64,000 bases of DNA from Microbacterium salsuginis (GCF_012524205.1 NZ_JABACI010000004.1:186001-250000), one strand, 5' to 3'. Shown: positions 43,160-52,580, numbered from the stretch's first letter. The notes: generated from the letters alone by a model not told the origin. A program made the numbers and translations.

Positions 43160-44271
43160 CCGACCAGAACCCGGCGCTGCTCGCCGCGGAGCGGCGTGCC
43201 TTCGTCCTCGCCGCCCTCGAACGCGACGGCGCGGTGCGGGTCGCGCAGCTGATGGACGAGCTCGGGGTCGCCCCGGTCACGCTGCGGCGCGATCTCGCGC
43301 AGATGGAGCGCGAGGGTCTGCTGGTGAGGGTGCACGGCGGGGCGGTGCCCTCCGCCGACGGCCCGGCGCATGCCGGCGACGGCGGCTCGCCGCATCCGGT
43401 GCTCGCCACCCGCACCGGCTCCATCGCGCTGCTCGTGCCGTCGCTCAACTACTACTGGCCGGGAGTCGTCCGCGGCGCCGAGGCCGAGGCGAAGCGCATC
43501 GGCATGGACGTCGTGCTGCGCGGCGCGTCGTACGAGCTGCAGGACGAGCGGCCCGTGCTCGACCGGCTCGTGCACAGCGACAACGTGCGGGGCCTCGTGG
43601 TCGCGCCCAACACCGACACTCCGCACGCGCAGGACGTCGTGCAGTGGATGGCCGAGTCGGGATTGCCCAGCGTGCTCGTCGAGCGCGATGCCGTGCTGCT
43701 GCCCGACGGCGCGCCCGTCGAGTCCGTCACGACCGACCACGCCCTGGGGGCGGTGCTGGCTGCCCGGCACCTCGCGGCGCTCGGCCATCGCCGCGTGGCG
43801 CTCATCATCTCGCGCAACTCCCCCACGTCGCGCAAGATCACGGCGGGCTGGGAGGCGGCCTGCGCCGAGCTCGGCCTCACGCCCAGCGATCACTTCGAGT
43901 CCGTGCTTCCGCCGCGGACCAGCCCTGACTTCTCGTCCGTCGTCGACGCGACGCTGGATTCGGCGCTCGCCAACTCGGTCACCGCGATCGTCGTGCACTC
44001 CGACCCCGAAGCCATGGCCTTCGTCGATCTGGCGCTCAACCGGGGCATCTCGGTGCCGGGCGACCTGTCGGTCATCGCCTACGACGACGAGGTCGCCGAG
44101 CTGTTCACCCCGGCCCTCACCGCCGTCAGCCCGCCTCGGGCGAGCGTCGGCCAGGCCGCCGTGGATCTCATCGCGCGGCGCCTGGACGACCCTGGCCGGC
44201 CGGTGCACCGCGTCGTGCTGAACCCCCGCCTGAACGTGCGCGGTTCGACCGCTCCCCCGCGCGGCGCCTGA
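43156..44271 (+). CDS. Regulator with DeoR-type HTH and LacI-type sensor domain
   Basis: 371 residues. The first 60 residues are a DeoR-type winged helix (RRAFVLAALERDGAVRVAQLMDELGVAPVTLRRDLAQMEREGLLVRVHGGA). After a short linker comes a periplasmic-binding-protein-like sensor of the LacI/GalR class (SIALLVPSLNYYWPGVVRGAEAEAKRIGMDVVLRG, TDHALGAVLAARHLAALGHRRVALI, ISVPGDLSVIAYDDEVAELFTPALTAV). DeoR regulators normally use a sugar-phosphate domain, so this is a hybrid. It is co-translated with the heparinase gene and probably controls this cluster. A paralogue is at 51041. Confidence 0.9.
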   Translation: MTDQNPALLAAERRAFVLAALERDGAVRVAQLMDELGVAPVTLRRDLAQMEREGLLVRVHGGAVPSADGPAHAGDGGSPHPVLATRTGSIALLVPSLNYYWPGVVRGAEAEAKRIGMDVVLRGASYELQDERPVLDRLVHSDNVRGLVVAPNTDTPHAQDVVQWMAESGLPSVLVERDAVLLPDGAPVESVTTDHALGAVLAARHLAALGHRRVALIISRNSPTSRKITAGWEAACAELGLTPSDHFESVLPPRTSPDFSSVVDATLDSALANSVTAIVVHSDPEAMAFVDLALNRGISVPGDLSVIAYDDEVAELFTPALTAVSPPRASVGQAAVDLIARRLDDPGRPVHRVVLNPRLNVRGSTAPPRGA

Positions 44272-44285
44272 GCTGCGCGGCGGGC

Positions 44286-45269
44286 TCAGCCGGCGAGGGC
44301 GACCGCGCGCCAGTCGGTCAGTACTCGCGCGATGGCCCGCGAATGCGACCACGGCATCTCGGGCACCTCGAGCCTGCCCTCGGCGAGCGCGAGCGAGAGC
44401 GCGTCGGCCTCGGCGGCCATCGGCTGCACGACCGGCACCTCGATGACGCGCTCCGCGCCGCCCCGGCGCACCACGATGGTCGAGGCACTCGCGGCGCGGC
44501 CGCCCCACACGTCGGGAAGGAACAGCTCGCCGCCGGAGAAGCGGATGAGACCGGATGCCGGGAGCTCTCGTTCGATCGACGTCGAGACCGCCGCGGCCAG
44601 AGGCCCGAGGGCGACCTCGGCCGACGCGGACCCGTCGACGCCCCCGATCAGCTCGGCGTCGACCGCGCTCACCGCGGGAGCATCGATGGGCGCGCCGGCG
44701 GCTGCGGCGATCTGCACCGCGAGGGCGACCGGGTAGCAGCCGACGTCGAGGATCGCGCCACCGCCCAGCGCCGGGTCGAACAGCCGGCCGTCGCGCGATC
44801 CCGCGGCGAAGCCGAACGCGGCCTCGAGCCACTTCGGCTCGCCCAGCTCACCGGCGGCGGCGAAGTCGTCGAGCGCCTGCGCGAACGGCCCGAAGCGGGT
44901 CTTGAACGCCTCGAGGAACGGCCGCTGCGTGCGCGCTGCGGCGGCGAGGATGCGCTCGACGTCCGCGGCCTCCGGGCTCGCCGGCTTCTCGCACAGCACC
45001 GCCTTGCCCGCGTCGAGCGCCCGGATCGCGAGCTCGGCGTGCGTGGTGTGGACGGTGCCGACGTAGACGGCGTCGACATCGTCACGCGCGAGCATCTCGT
45101 CGTAGGTTCCGGATGCTTCGGCCCCGAACTCCGTGGCGAAGGCCGCGGCCCGATCGGCGGACGAGCTGCCGACCGCGTGCAGCACGCCGGACTGCGAGCT
45201 GCGCAGCCCTGCGACGAAGTCCCTGCTGATCGCTCCCGGACCGAGCACGGCCCATCTCGTACGCTGCAC
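44286..45269 (-). CDS. Gfo/Idh/MocA-family oxidoreductase
   Basis: 327 residues. Rossmann N-terminus WAVLGPGAISRDFVAGL, then GTYDEMLARDDVDAVYVGTVHTTHAELAIRALDAGKAVLCEKPAS with the conserved EKP lysine, and the C-terminal catalytic half FDPALGGGAILDVGCYPV. Uses NAD(P) to oxidise or reduce a sugar or inositol-like substrate. The position next to the polysaccharide genes suggests a sugar acid, without proof. The start GTG 45269 has only a weak ribosome site. It converges on the regulator gene, with 14 bp between stops. Confidence 0.88.
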   Translation of the reverse strand: MQRTRWAVLGPGAISRDFVAGLRSSQSGVLHAVGSSSADRAAAFATEFGAEASGTYDEMLARDDVDAVYVGTVHTTHAELAIRALDAGKAVLCEKPASPEAADVERILAAAARTQRPFLEAFKTRFGPFAQALDDFAAAGELGEPKWLEAAFGFAAGSRDGRLFDPALGGGAILDVGCYPVALAVQIAAAAGAPIDAPAVSAVDAELIGGVDGSASAEVALGPLAAAVSTSIERELPASGLIRFSGGELFLPDVWGGRAASASTIVVRRGGAERVIEVPVVQPMAAEADALSLALAEGRLEVPEMPWSHSRAIARVLTDWRAVALAG

Positions 45270-45409
45270 GCCCCGACGGTACCAGCGCCGCCCCACCACC
45301 CCCGGATCCCCCGGGTTCGTTCGCCACATATGTACAGCGATTCCCGCGTATCGCGTGCATAGGTGACGAACGAACCAGAGGATCGTGGGGACCGCGCGGG
45401 GACGAAGCG

Positions 45410-48400
45410 TCATTTCACCGTGACGGTCAGCCCCTTCGACGTCGCCGTGCCGGCGGCGTTCGTGAACTCGACGACGTAGACGTACGCTCCCGCGGGCTTG
45501 CCCGAGACGGGCAGCTTGGCCTGCTGCGCACCTGGGCTCGCCGCCACGAGCGATCCCGCGCCGACCTCGACGCCGTTCTCGAGGAACCGGTAGGAGGTGG
45601 CATTCGTCCCCCACCACAGGTCGGCGACCACGGTGTAGGTGCCGTCGCCGTCCTTGTTCGCCGCCGAGATCGCCGGCTTGCCGGGTGCGGCATCCGTCAC
45701 GGTGACGGTGAGCGGCCGCGTCGCGGTCGTCCCCTTCGAGTTCAGCAGTTCGCCCGTGAACACGTAGGTGCCGTTGGGCAGGCCTTCGATGTCGACGACC
45801 GCGTGCTGCATTCCGGGCGAGCTCACCGTCAGCGGCACCTTCGCAACGAGTTCGCCGTCGCGGTACAGCTTGAACAGCGACCCGTTCTCGCCCCACCACA
45901 GGTTCATCGTCACCTGGAACGTGCCGTCCTCGAGGCCGGTGTCCCAGCCGTCGTTCGAGGCCAGCGAGGCTCGGGCCGGAGCCGTCTTCGCGCCGTCGTC
46001 GGACGGCACCTCGGGAAGAGTGACGGGCGCCGTGGCCGGCGACCGCTCCCCCTCGCCGAGTTCGTTGACCCCGGCCACCTCGTAGGAGTGGGTCGTCCCC
46101 AGCTCGAGCCCCTCGATCACGCAGGCCGTCTCGGTCGTCTCGCAGACCGCCTCGGTGCCGCCGGCCTCGTACACGCGGTACTCCGCGAATCCGGGGCCCG
46201 TCAGCGCGGGGGCATCCCACGTGACCGTGATCGACGTGTCACTCGCCGCCGTCGCGGCGGCGTTCTGCGGCGCGCCGGGCAGGGTCGTGTCGGACACCGC
46301 GAGCCACGAGATGACCGGCTTCTCGCCGCCGGCGCCCTCGTTCGTCACGACGTACTCCACGGTCGCCGGTGCCGTGAGCGTGAACGTCAGCGGCGCGGCG
46401 AGCGGCGTGTTCGAGCCCGACAGCGGGATGTTGCCCTTGGCCAGCTCGGCGCCCGCGACGGAGACCGTGTGGTTCATCGTGCGGTTGAGACTCCACCATT
46501 CGGTGAACCCGCCGGTGAGCGTGTAGGTGCCCGCTTCGAGCGGCAGGCGATAGGTCAGCCGCGTCGTGTCCTGGTAGAGCCCGGTCGAGTACTTGTCGTT
46601 GATGTCGGTGGATCCCTTGACCTTCATGCCGTCTGCGACATATCCCCATTGGTCGACGGATGCCGACACCTGGTCCACGGTGTCGTTGCGCAGTCCATCG
46701 ACAGCCTGCGCGACGGCCGAGTACTGCGGCGAGGCCACACCTCCGGTGCCAGAGTCGATGTAGTACACGAGCGCCGGCGGGACGATCTCGAAGCTGGCGA
46801 CCACGCGCTCGTCGCTATCGCTGAGCCGACCGGTCACGGTGAGCTTGCCGAACTCGGAGCGCGGCTGAGCGGCGGATTCGGCATCCCACTCGACCGCCCG
46901 ATCGGCGCCGGCGACCTGGACGGTCCCGGGCAGCTCGTCGTCGAGACCCAGCGCGCCCTGCACTCCGAGATCCAACGGAAGTCGCTGCACGTAGACGAGG
47001 GCCAGGCGGGCGTTGTAACCGCTCGTGCCATTCGTGCCGAACTCGACGTCGACGACGGCCTCCGTCTCGAGCGTCAGCGTCTGCGCCACCGGCGTGGCGG
47101 CACCCGTCGACACCGCGGTCTTCGTCGTCGCCTCGGAGCCGGCCGCGCGCACGGTGGAGTACACGTTGGTGGTGAGCCCCGCACGGGGAGCCTGCACGGC
47201 GACCAGGTGGTAGTTCCCGGCCGGAAGGCTCAGGTGGTAGGTCACCGGCTTGTTGTAGTCGGCCCCCACGAACGACGAGCCCCAGTCGCCCGGGTTGCCG
47301 GACTGCAGGGTCGTCGCCGCGGTGGAGTAGCCCCACGTCGTCCCGGCGGTCGAGCCATCCCATTTCTGGTCGGCGACGCTGTTGCGCAGATCGGGGAAGG
47401 ATGCCTTCGCCGCGGCGAATGCCGAGCCCTCGGCCGCGCCGCCCGAGCCCGAGTCGATGAAGTACTCGAGATCGGCCGGCACGACGAGCACGGTCGCGCT
47501 GAAGCGCTGGTAGTAGCCCGACGCCAGCTTTTCGGTCGAACGGCCGGTGGCCGCGAACGAGCCGAGCTCCGCCGTCGTCCCGGCTGCGGCCGTCGACGGC
47601 AGGCTCCACGTCACCTCAGCATCCGTGCCCGCCAGATCGAGTGTCGCGGGCAGCGTCCGCTCGCTCGAGACGATCGTCACGACCCCGAGCTCCAGCACGT
47701 CGGGGCTGACATCCTTCGGAGTGAGCGCATCGGCTGCGGCCGCGAGTCGGCCGGCGATCGCGGCAGCGCCCTCGGCGTCCAGTCCGTAGGCCACAGGGTC
47801 GCCGACCGCCTGCCGCGCATCCGCAAGCACCGCGGCGAAGACGGCCCACGTCTCGGCGCTGTAATCGCCCTCGTCGAATCCGGCGACCGAGTCGATCGCT
47901 GCCGACAGCGGCGCGGTGTCGACACTCGCGGAGTCCGCGGTGGCCGTGATGACGCCCACGGCGTCGACGTTGATGGAGTTGTCGTTCGCCGTCTTGACGA
48001 CGACCGTGTGCGGGGCGTTCTCGAGGCCGCGAAGGATGAACGCGGTCTTCTCGCTGCCCGCGGCGAACGTCGGAGCGGCCGCCGCGACGGTGACGCCGTC
48101 GACGATCACGTCGAGGGTCGTCGCCCCGTTGTTGGTGCCGATGATGTCCAGGCCGGTGCCCGTGAACGCGTACGTCATCGCCGCGCCCTTGGCGGTGCTC
48201 TTGGATGCCGTCCGCTGCCATTCGAACATGCCCTGCCCGTTGACGTGGCTCCAGCTCCCGTCGAACTCCAGGACCGGCACGGAGGAGTCGTCCCAGCTGG
48301 TCTGATGCATCCCGTCGATGACCGACGCGTAGTACGGCGTGTAGCCGGGCACGCCCTCGACCTTCAGGTTGTCGAACTGCACGAAGTTGAAGCTCGACCC

Positions 48401-50830
48401 GAGTTGCACCCGGCCCGCAGCCTGCGGCGCGGCATCCGTGTACGTGGCCACTTCGACACCATTGACGAGCGCGCTGTAGACGTTGCCGGCGACCTTCACG
48501 GCGATGGTGTTCCAGGCACCCGGCCCGGTCTGGAATGCCGCCGCCGGCGTGGTCGCCACGCTCCCGGCCGAGAGCGTCGTGCCGTAGCGCATGAACGTCC
48601 ACGCACCGGCAGGGTCGATCTTCAGCTCGGCGGCAGAGACGTTCTGGCCGTTCGCCGTCCCACCCTGCTCGCGCGCTCCGATCGACGCGTACTGTGCGCC
48701 ATCGGCCTCGAAGAGCACGTCTGCCGAGACGGTGTAGTTCGCCCAGCGGGCGTCGCCGATCGTCGTCTTGGGGTCGCCTGCGTTCCACGCGCCGCCGGCC
48801 ATACCGGGGCCCACCTGCTGGCGCAGCACGCGGCCGTGCGCGGCATCCGCGGTCTCGACCGACTCGAACGCGCCGTTGGTGTCGTTCGTATAGCGCGGGG
48901 TCACACCCTGATCCTCGGCGTGCACGGCGGGCGTGCCCTCCGGCTTCGCCTGGGCGCCACGCGCGTCGAGGAACGGCTCACCGGTGTCGACGAGCTGGCC
49001 TGTCGCGGGGTCGTAGCCCTTGATCGCGCCCTGCTCGCGATAGTCGAAGTCGTCGCCGTACAGGATGCCGTCATCGGTCACGCCGTTGACAGCCCCCGAC
49101 GCGTCGGTGTCGAGCACGTCGCGGCCGCCATCGGGCGCCGTGTACTCCTTCGAGCTCGGGAGTGAGCTGCCGTAGCCGTCCTTCGCGGTCAGAGTGCCGT
49201 CGGCTGCGGCGGTCGCGTGGTCGAGCGTCGTGACGGTCAGGGCCGACCACGGCTTCACCGTCACCGAGTACGAGCCGTCCGCGGCGGGCGCGAGCTCGCC
49301 GATCGGCTGCAGATAATTGGCGTCGTAGGCCTCGCCCTCGTCGGCGGCGCGTGTCTCCCACAGCTCTGCCGTCGCGTCGGAGCCCAGGCTCAGCCCGTTC
49401 GCGGCGATGCGATAGGTCTTCTCGAACTTCGAGTCGTTGACGATGACCGTCGAGAAGTCGGAGGCGTCGGGGGCGGCGAGTGTCGTGTACGACGCGCCGC
49501 CGGCTCGCGCCCCGCCCGGCGGGTTGCCGGTCCCGAGCTCGCTGTGCGAGGCCTGCGGGATCGCCCGCCAGATGCCGGCGGTGTTGTCGGCGTTCTCCCA
49601 CCCGAGCTTCGCGAATTGCGTGAACTGCTCGATCGCGGCCAGGCCACCGTCGTAGTACATCCAGCCCGACCACGGCTCGCGGGCGTTCACGAGCTCTTTC
49701 GACGAGTACTGGAACCCGTCGTAGAACGAGCCGATCGCGGGCTGGAAGATGTTCATCGTGCGGCGTGACGCAGCGAAGCCGGTCGTCACCCAGTTGGCCA
49801 TCTCGAGTGCACTGTTGGTGCCGCCGAACTCGGTGCCGAAGCCCCCCTGCTCATCGCTCGCGTTGTTGTTCGGCCGGTCCGCCGAACTCGAGAAGGTCGA
49901 TTGGCCCTCGGAGTTCCACACCTCGAGGTCGAGCTGCTCCGCGATCTCCTTCATGTTCCCGGCGCTGTCGTCCGCACTGGAGTAGTGGAAGCCGACGATG
50001 TCGACGGCGTCACGCAGCGACGAGTCGGTGGGCGAGGTCATCGCGTCGCCGAACGACACCGGCGGGGTTCCCACCGTGTCCGCGGCGATGGTCTGGATGG
50101 CGTGGAAGAGGTCCTTCTCCTCCTCGGATGCGAAGCCGTTGTTCGGGTCGGAGGCGGTCGCGCCCTCATAGCCCGTGGTGTCATTCGCCACCCACGCCGA
50201 GAAGTCCTTGTAGAGCTGGATGTCGGGAGTGCGCGTCTCGTTCGTGTCGGGGTTGATCGAGTCGACCATGACGCCGAGCTCGCGATAGGCCGCGAGCACG
50301 GTGTTCTTGTACCAGATGTACTGGTCCGCGTGGCTCGTGACCCACGTCGGGCGGTTCCACCGCAGGATGCTGACGTGCAGGTCGCCGTGCGCCACGAGCT
50401 GGGCGTCGGCAGCCAGCTGGAACCCCGGCTCGCGCAGCACGTTCGGGTACTCGTCGCGCGAGCGCATCGTCGCGGGGTTGGGACCCGTCGAGGTGTTGCG
50501 GTCGTTGCCCATCTCGATCTTGACGGTGTTCATGATCGGGTGATCGCCGCCGAAGAGCGTCTCGATGAGCTCCCAGTACTTATCCGGATGCTGCGCCTTG
50601 TAGTCGAGCAGCAGCGCGCTCGTCGAGTTCGCCGAGAGCACGCCGAAGCCCTTGAAGGTGAGCCCGTTGCGATTCTCCGCCGCCGCCGCGATGTCTGCGC
50701 CGTCGACGGTGACGCTCACGGGGTCGGCTCCGGCGGCTGCCGCTGGAGTGAAGGGGATCGCGACCGTGGCCAGCGTCACCGCGGCCGCGGTGAGTGCGGC
50801 AGCGATCCGGGCCGATGACATCTTCGCCAT
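45410..50830 (-). CDS. Giant secreted multidomain GH59-like glycosidase
   Basis: 1806 residues. Signal peptide to PFTPAAAAG. Residues 45-560: GH59-like (galactocerebrosidase/beta-galactosidase) catalytic part with acid/base Glu198 in NPDTNETR and nucleophile Glu308 in VWNSEGQSTF. Residues 600-870: a beta-sandwich like the lectin domain of that family. Then a binding module (YYASVIDGMHQTSWDDSS), a helical FIVAR-like segment, two copies of a YFIDSGSGG / YYIDSGTGG domain, an FN3 domain and two C-terminal Ig-like repeats (LWWGENG, LWWGTNA). There is no wall anchor. It should release galactose from plant or host glycans outside the cell. ATG 50830 has GAGGAA upstream; an in-frame GTG at 50860 is less likely. 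Confidence 0.85.
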   Translation of the reverse strand: MAKMSSARIAAALTAAAVTLATVAIPFTPAAAAGADPVSVTVDGADIAAAAENRNGLTFKGFGVLSANSTSALLLDYKAQHPDKYWELIETLFGGDHPIMNTVKIEMGNDRNTSTGPNPATMRSRDEYPNVLREPGFQLAADAQLVAHGDLHVSILRWNRPTWVTSHADQYIWYKNTVLAAYRELGVMVDSINPDTNETRTPDIQLYKDFSAWVANDTTGYEGATASDPNNGFASEEEKDLFHAIQTIAADTVGTPPVSFGDAMTSPTDSSLRDAVDIVGFHYSSADDSAGNMKEIAEQLDLEVWNSEGQSTFSSSADRPNNNASDEQGGFGTEFGGTNSALEMANWVTTGFAASRRTMNIFQPAIGSFYDGFQYSSKELVNAREPWSGWMYYDGGLAAIEQFTQFAKLGWENADNTAGIWRAIPQASHSELGTGNPPGGARAGGASYTTLAAPDASDFSTVIVNDSKFEKTYRIAANGLSLGSDATAELWETRAADEGEAYDANYLQPIGELAPAADGSYSVTVKPWSALTVTTLDHATAAADGTLTAKDGYGSSLPSSKEYTAPDGGRDVLDTDASGAVNGVTDDGILYGDDFDYREQGAIKGYDPATGQLVDTGEPFLDARGAQAKPEGTPAVHAEDQGVTPRYTNDTNGAFESVETADAAHGRVLRQQVGPGMAGGAWNAGDPKTTIGDARWANYTVSADVLFEADGAQYASIGAREQGGTANGQNVSAAELKIDPAGAWTFMRYGTTLSAGSVATTPAAAFQTGPGAWNTIAVKVAGNVYSALVNGVEVATYTDAAPQAAGRVQLGSSFNFVQFDNLKVEGVPGYTPYYASVIDGMHQTSWDDSSVPVLEFDGSWSHVNGQGMFEWQRTASKSTAKGAAMTYAFTGTGLDIIGTNNGATTLDVIVDGVTVAAAAPTFAAGSEKTAFILRGLENAPHTVVVKTANDNSINVDAVGVITATADSASVDTAPLSAAIDSVAGFDEGDYSAETWAVFAAVLADARQAVGDPVAYGLDAEGAAAIAGRLAAAADALTPKDVSPDVLELGVVTIVSSERTLPATLDLAGTDAEVTWSLPSTAAAGTTAELGSFAATGRSTEKLASGYYQRFSATVLVVPADLEYFIDSGSGGAAEGSAFAAAKASFPDLRNSVADQKWDGSTAGTTWGYSTAATTLQSGNPGDWGSSFVGADYNKPVTYHLSLPAGNYHLVAVQAPRAGLTTNVYSTVRAAGSEATTKTAVSTGAATPVAQTLTLETEAVVDVEFGTNGTSGYNARLALVYVQRLPLDLGVQGALGLDDELPGTVQVAGADRAVEWDAESAAQPRSEFGKLTVTGRLSDSDERVVASFEIVPPALVYYIDSGTGGVASPQYSAVAQAVDGLRNDTVDQVSASVDQWGYVADGMKVKGSTDINDKYSTGLYQDTTRLTYRLPLEAGTYTLTGGFTEWWSLNRTMNHTVSVAGAELAKGNIPLSGSNTPLAAPLTFTLTAPATVEYVVTNEGAGGEKPVISWLAVSDTTLPGAPQNAAATAASDTSITVTWDAPALTGPGFAEYRVYEAGGTEAVCETTETACVIEGLELGTTHSYEVAGVNELGEGERSPATAPVTLPEVPSDDGAKTAPARASLASNDGWDTGLEDGTFQVTMNLWWGENGSLFKLYRDGELVAKVPLTVSSPGMQHAVVDIEGLPNGTYVFTGELLNSKGTTATRPLTVTVTDAAPGKPAISAANKDGDGTYTVVADLWWGTNATSYRFLENGVEVGAGSLVAASPGAQQAKLPVSGKPAGAYVYVVEFTNAAGTATSKGLTVTVK

Positions 50831-50918
50831 GGAGTTCCTCGTCGTCGAAAGAGAGCCCACTCGGGTCGCCTGTCAGGGAACCACCACCGCGCCACGCCGG
50901 AAAGCCAACCGACCAGAC

Positions 50919-50934
50919 TCGAACACGTTCGCAC
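50919..50934. promoter_or_regulatory. Candidate regulator operator, copy 1
   Basis: TCGAACACGTTCGCAC with inverted core CGAAC-AC-GTTCG. An identical 16-mer lies 84 bp on, near the regulator start. This copy sits 89 bp upstream of the giant glycosidase start. Confidence 0.72.
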
Positions 50935-51002
50935 TGAATAACACAACCGGTGCGCCGCACGGGCGCGATTCCGCGGCATCCGTCCCGTCCCGCTATCGTC
51001 AA

Positions 51003-51018
51003 TCGAACACGTTCGCAC
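51003..51018. promoter_or_regulatory. Candidate regulator operator, copy 2
   Basis: Second identical TCGAACACGTTCGCAC, 22 bp before the GTG of the DeoR-LacI hybrid regulator. Eight turns (84 bp) separate the two copies, so looping by one regulator across the divergent promoters is possible. Confidence 0.72.
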
Positions 51019-51040
51019 GCACGGGTCGAAGGAGATCGTC

Positions 51041-52144
51041 GTGGAGCCCCATTCGCCGCCGCCATTCGGCCTGTCGCGGCGCGAACGCATCATGGACGAG
51101 CTGCGGCGCGTCGGATCCGTCCGCGTTGCCGATCTCGCGCGAGAGTTCGGCGTCGCCGAGCTCACCATCCGGCGCGACATCGGCGCTCTCGCCGATCGCG
51201 GCCTGCTCACCCGGGTGCACGGCGGAGCGACCCTGCGCAGCCGGCTCGACACATCGGTGCCGCGCGCGGCGCCGACCTCCGGGCCGCCGCGGTTCCGGGT
51301 CGGCATGGTCGTCCCATCGCTCGGCTACTACTGGCCGCACATCATCGTCGGCGCTCGAGCAGCGGCGACGGATGCCGGGGTGCAGCTCGTGCTGCGCGGC
51401 GCCAGCTACTCCCCCGCCGACCAGCGGCGCCAGATCAGCTCTCTGGTCGAATCGGGCACGCTGCACGGGCTGATCGTCGCAACCGAGACGCAGGGGCCCG
51501 AGGGCTCTGCCCTGCTGCAGTGGCTGGACTCGCTCCCGATCCCGGTCGTGCTCGCCGAACGGCGAGTGCCGTCCGCCCTCGCCCTCACACGGCTGGAGTG
51601 GGTGACGACCGACCACGTGTTCGGCGGGTCGCTCGCCGCGAACCACCTCGCCACCCTCGGCCATCGCCGCGTGGGGCTGCTGGCTTCGCCCGGATCGCCG
51701 ACGTCGTGGCAGCTCCGCCGCGGCTGGGCGCGAGCGCTCGACGAGCTGGGCATGACGGGCACGTTCGACCTCGACACGGCACTGGACGCACTCGACGGCG
51801 GCGAGCGCGAGAGGACGATCGACGGACTGCTGCGCACCTGCCGCGACACCGGCACGACGGCCGTGCTCATCCACTCCGATCCTCAGGCCGTGCTCCTGCA
51901 GCAGCACGCCCGCGATCACGGCTGGTCCGTCCCCGACGACCTCGCCGTCCTCGCGTACGACGACGAGGTGGCAGAGAGCGCCGAGCCGCCGATCACCGCG
52001 CTGCGGCCCCCGAAGCCGCAGGTGGGGCGACTCGCCGTCGAGACGATGGTCGGACGCCTCACCGACGGACCGCGGCGCCCCGTGCAGCGCGTGTATCTGC
52101 TGCCCGAGCTCCGCGTACGGGATTCGACGGCCCTCAGCCGATGA
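51041..52144 (+). CDS. Second DeoR-HTH/LacI-sensor hybrid regulator
   Basis: 367 residues, start GTG 51041 with AAGGAG. N-terminal DeoR-type winged helix (RRERIMDELRRVGSVRVADLAREFGVAELTIRRDIGALADRGLLTRVHGGA) and a LacI-type sensor domain (VGMVVPSLGYYWPHIIVGARAAATDAGVQLVLRGASY; TDHVFGGSLAANHLATLGHRRVGLL; VPDDLAVLAYDDEVAESAEPPITAL), the same chimera as at 43156, with clear similarity over the full length. It probably binds the two copies of TCGAACACGTTCGCAC and controls itself and the giant glycosidase. It overlaps the end of the convergent SRPBCC gene by 11 bp. Confidence 0.9.
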   Translation: MEPHSPPPFGLSRRERIMDELRRVGSVRVADLAREFGVAELTIRRDIGALADRGLLTRVHGGATLRSRLDTSVPRAAPTSGPPRFRVGMVVPSLGYYWPHIIVGARAAATDAGVQLVLRGASYSPADQRRQISSLVESGTLHGLIVATETQGPEGSALLQWLDSLPIPVVLAERRVPSALALTRLEWVTTDHVFGGSLAANHLATLGHRRVGLLASPGSPTSWQLRRGWARALDELGMTGTFDLDTALDALDGGERERTIDGLLRTCRDTGTTAVLIHSDPQAVLLQQHARDHGWSVPDDLAVLAYDDEVAESAEPPITALRPPKPQVGRLAVETMVGRLTDGPRRPVQRVYLLPELRVRDSTALSR

Positions 52145-52580
52145 GCGATTCCGCGAGGTGGTCGTTGCGCCGGCGGATGAGGCGGCGCAGGTAGGGCACG
52201 AGCACGAGCCGCTCGACGAGCGCCCCGAGCACCGGGGACCCGACCGTGATCTCGTCGGTCATCCGGGTGCCCGCGGCATCCTCCTCGAACTCGTGCACGT
52301 GACGGAAGACCCGGAACGGCCCGCGCACCTGCTCGTCCACGAAGCGGTGAGGACGCTCCAGCTCGCTGACGCGAGAGGTCATCGTGAACCAGACGCCGAA
52401 GTGCCGTGCCCGCCACGTCACCGTCTCGCCGAGGCCGATCAGGCCGGACGTCACGCCGGCGATCGCGCGCTCGCGCGCTCCGGCCATCGAGTCGACGTGC
52501 GCGTCGATGCTGAGCGAGGCGTCGAAGAGCACCTCGGGGGACGCCTGCGCGTGCGTCACGAGACGGAAGACCGACGGCAT
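52134..52580 (-). CDS. SRPBCC-family protein
   Basis: 148 residues with the polyketide-cyclase/START-like fold: VFRLVTHAQASPEVLFDASLSIDAHVDSM, then GLGETVTWRARHFGVWFTMTSRVSELERPHRFVDEQVRGPFRVFRHVHEFEE and a C-terminal helix with PYLRRLIRRRND. The family binds hydrophobic ligands or acts as cyclase; the actual role is unknown. The 3' end overlaps the regulator gene tail to tail by 11 bp. Confidence 0.83.
   Translation of the reverse strand: MPSVFRLVTHAQASPEVLFDASLSIDAHVDSMAGARERAIAGVTSGLIGLGETVTWRARHFGVWFTMTSRVSELERPHRFVDEQVRGPFRVFRHVHEFEEDAAGTRMTDEITVGSPVLGALVERLVLVPYLRRLIRRRNDHLAESLIG

Noticed and set aside
45803..49165. Open frame of 1120 codons on the plus strand
   Set aside because: It lies fully antisense to the GH59-like gene; composition is Arg/Gly-rich and without domains, as expected of a shadow frame in a high-GC gene.
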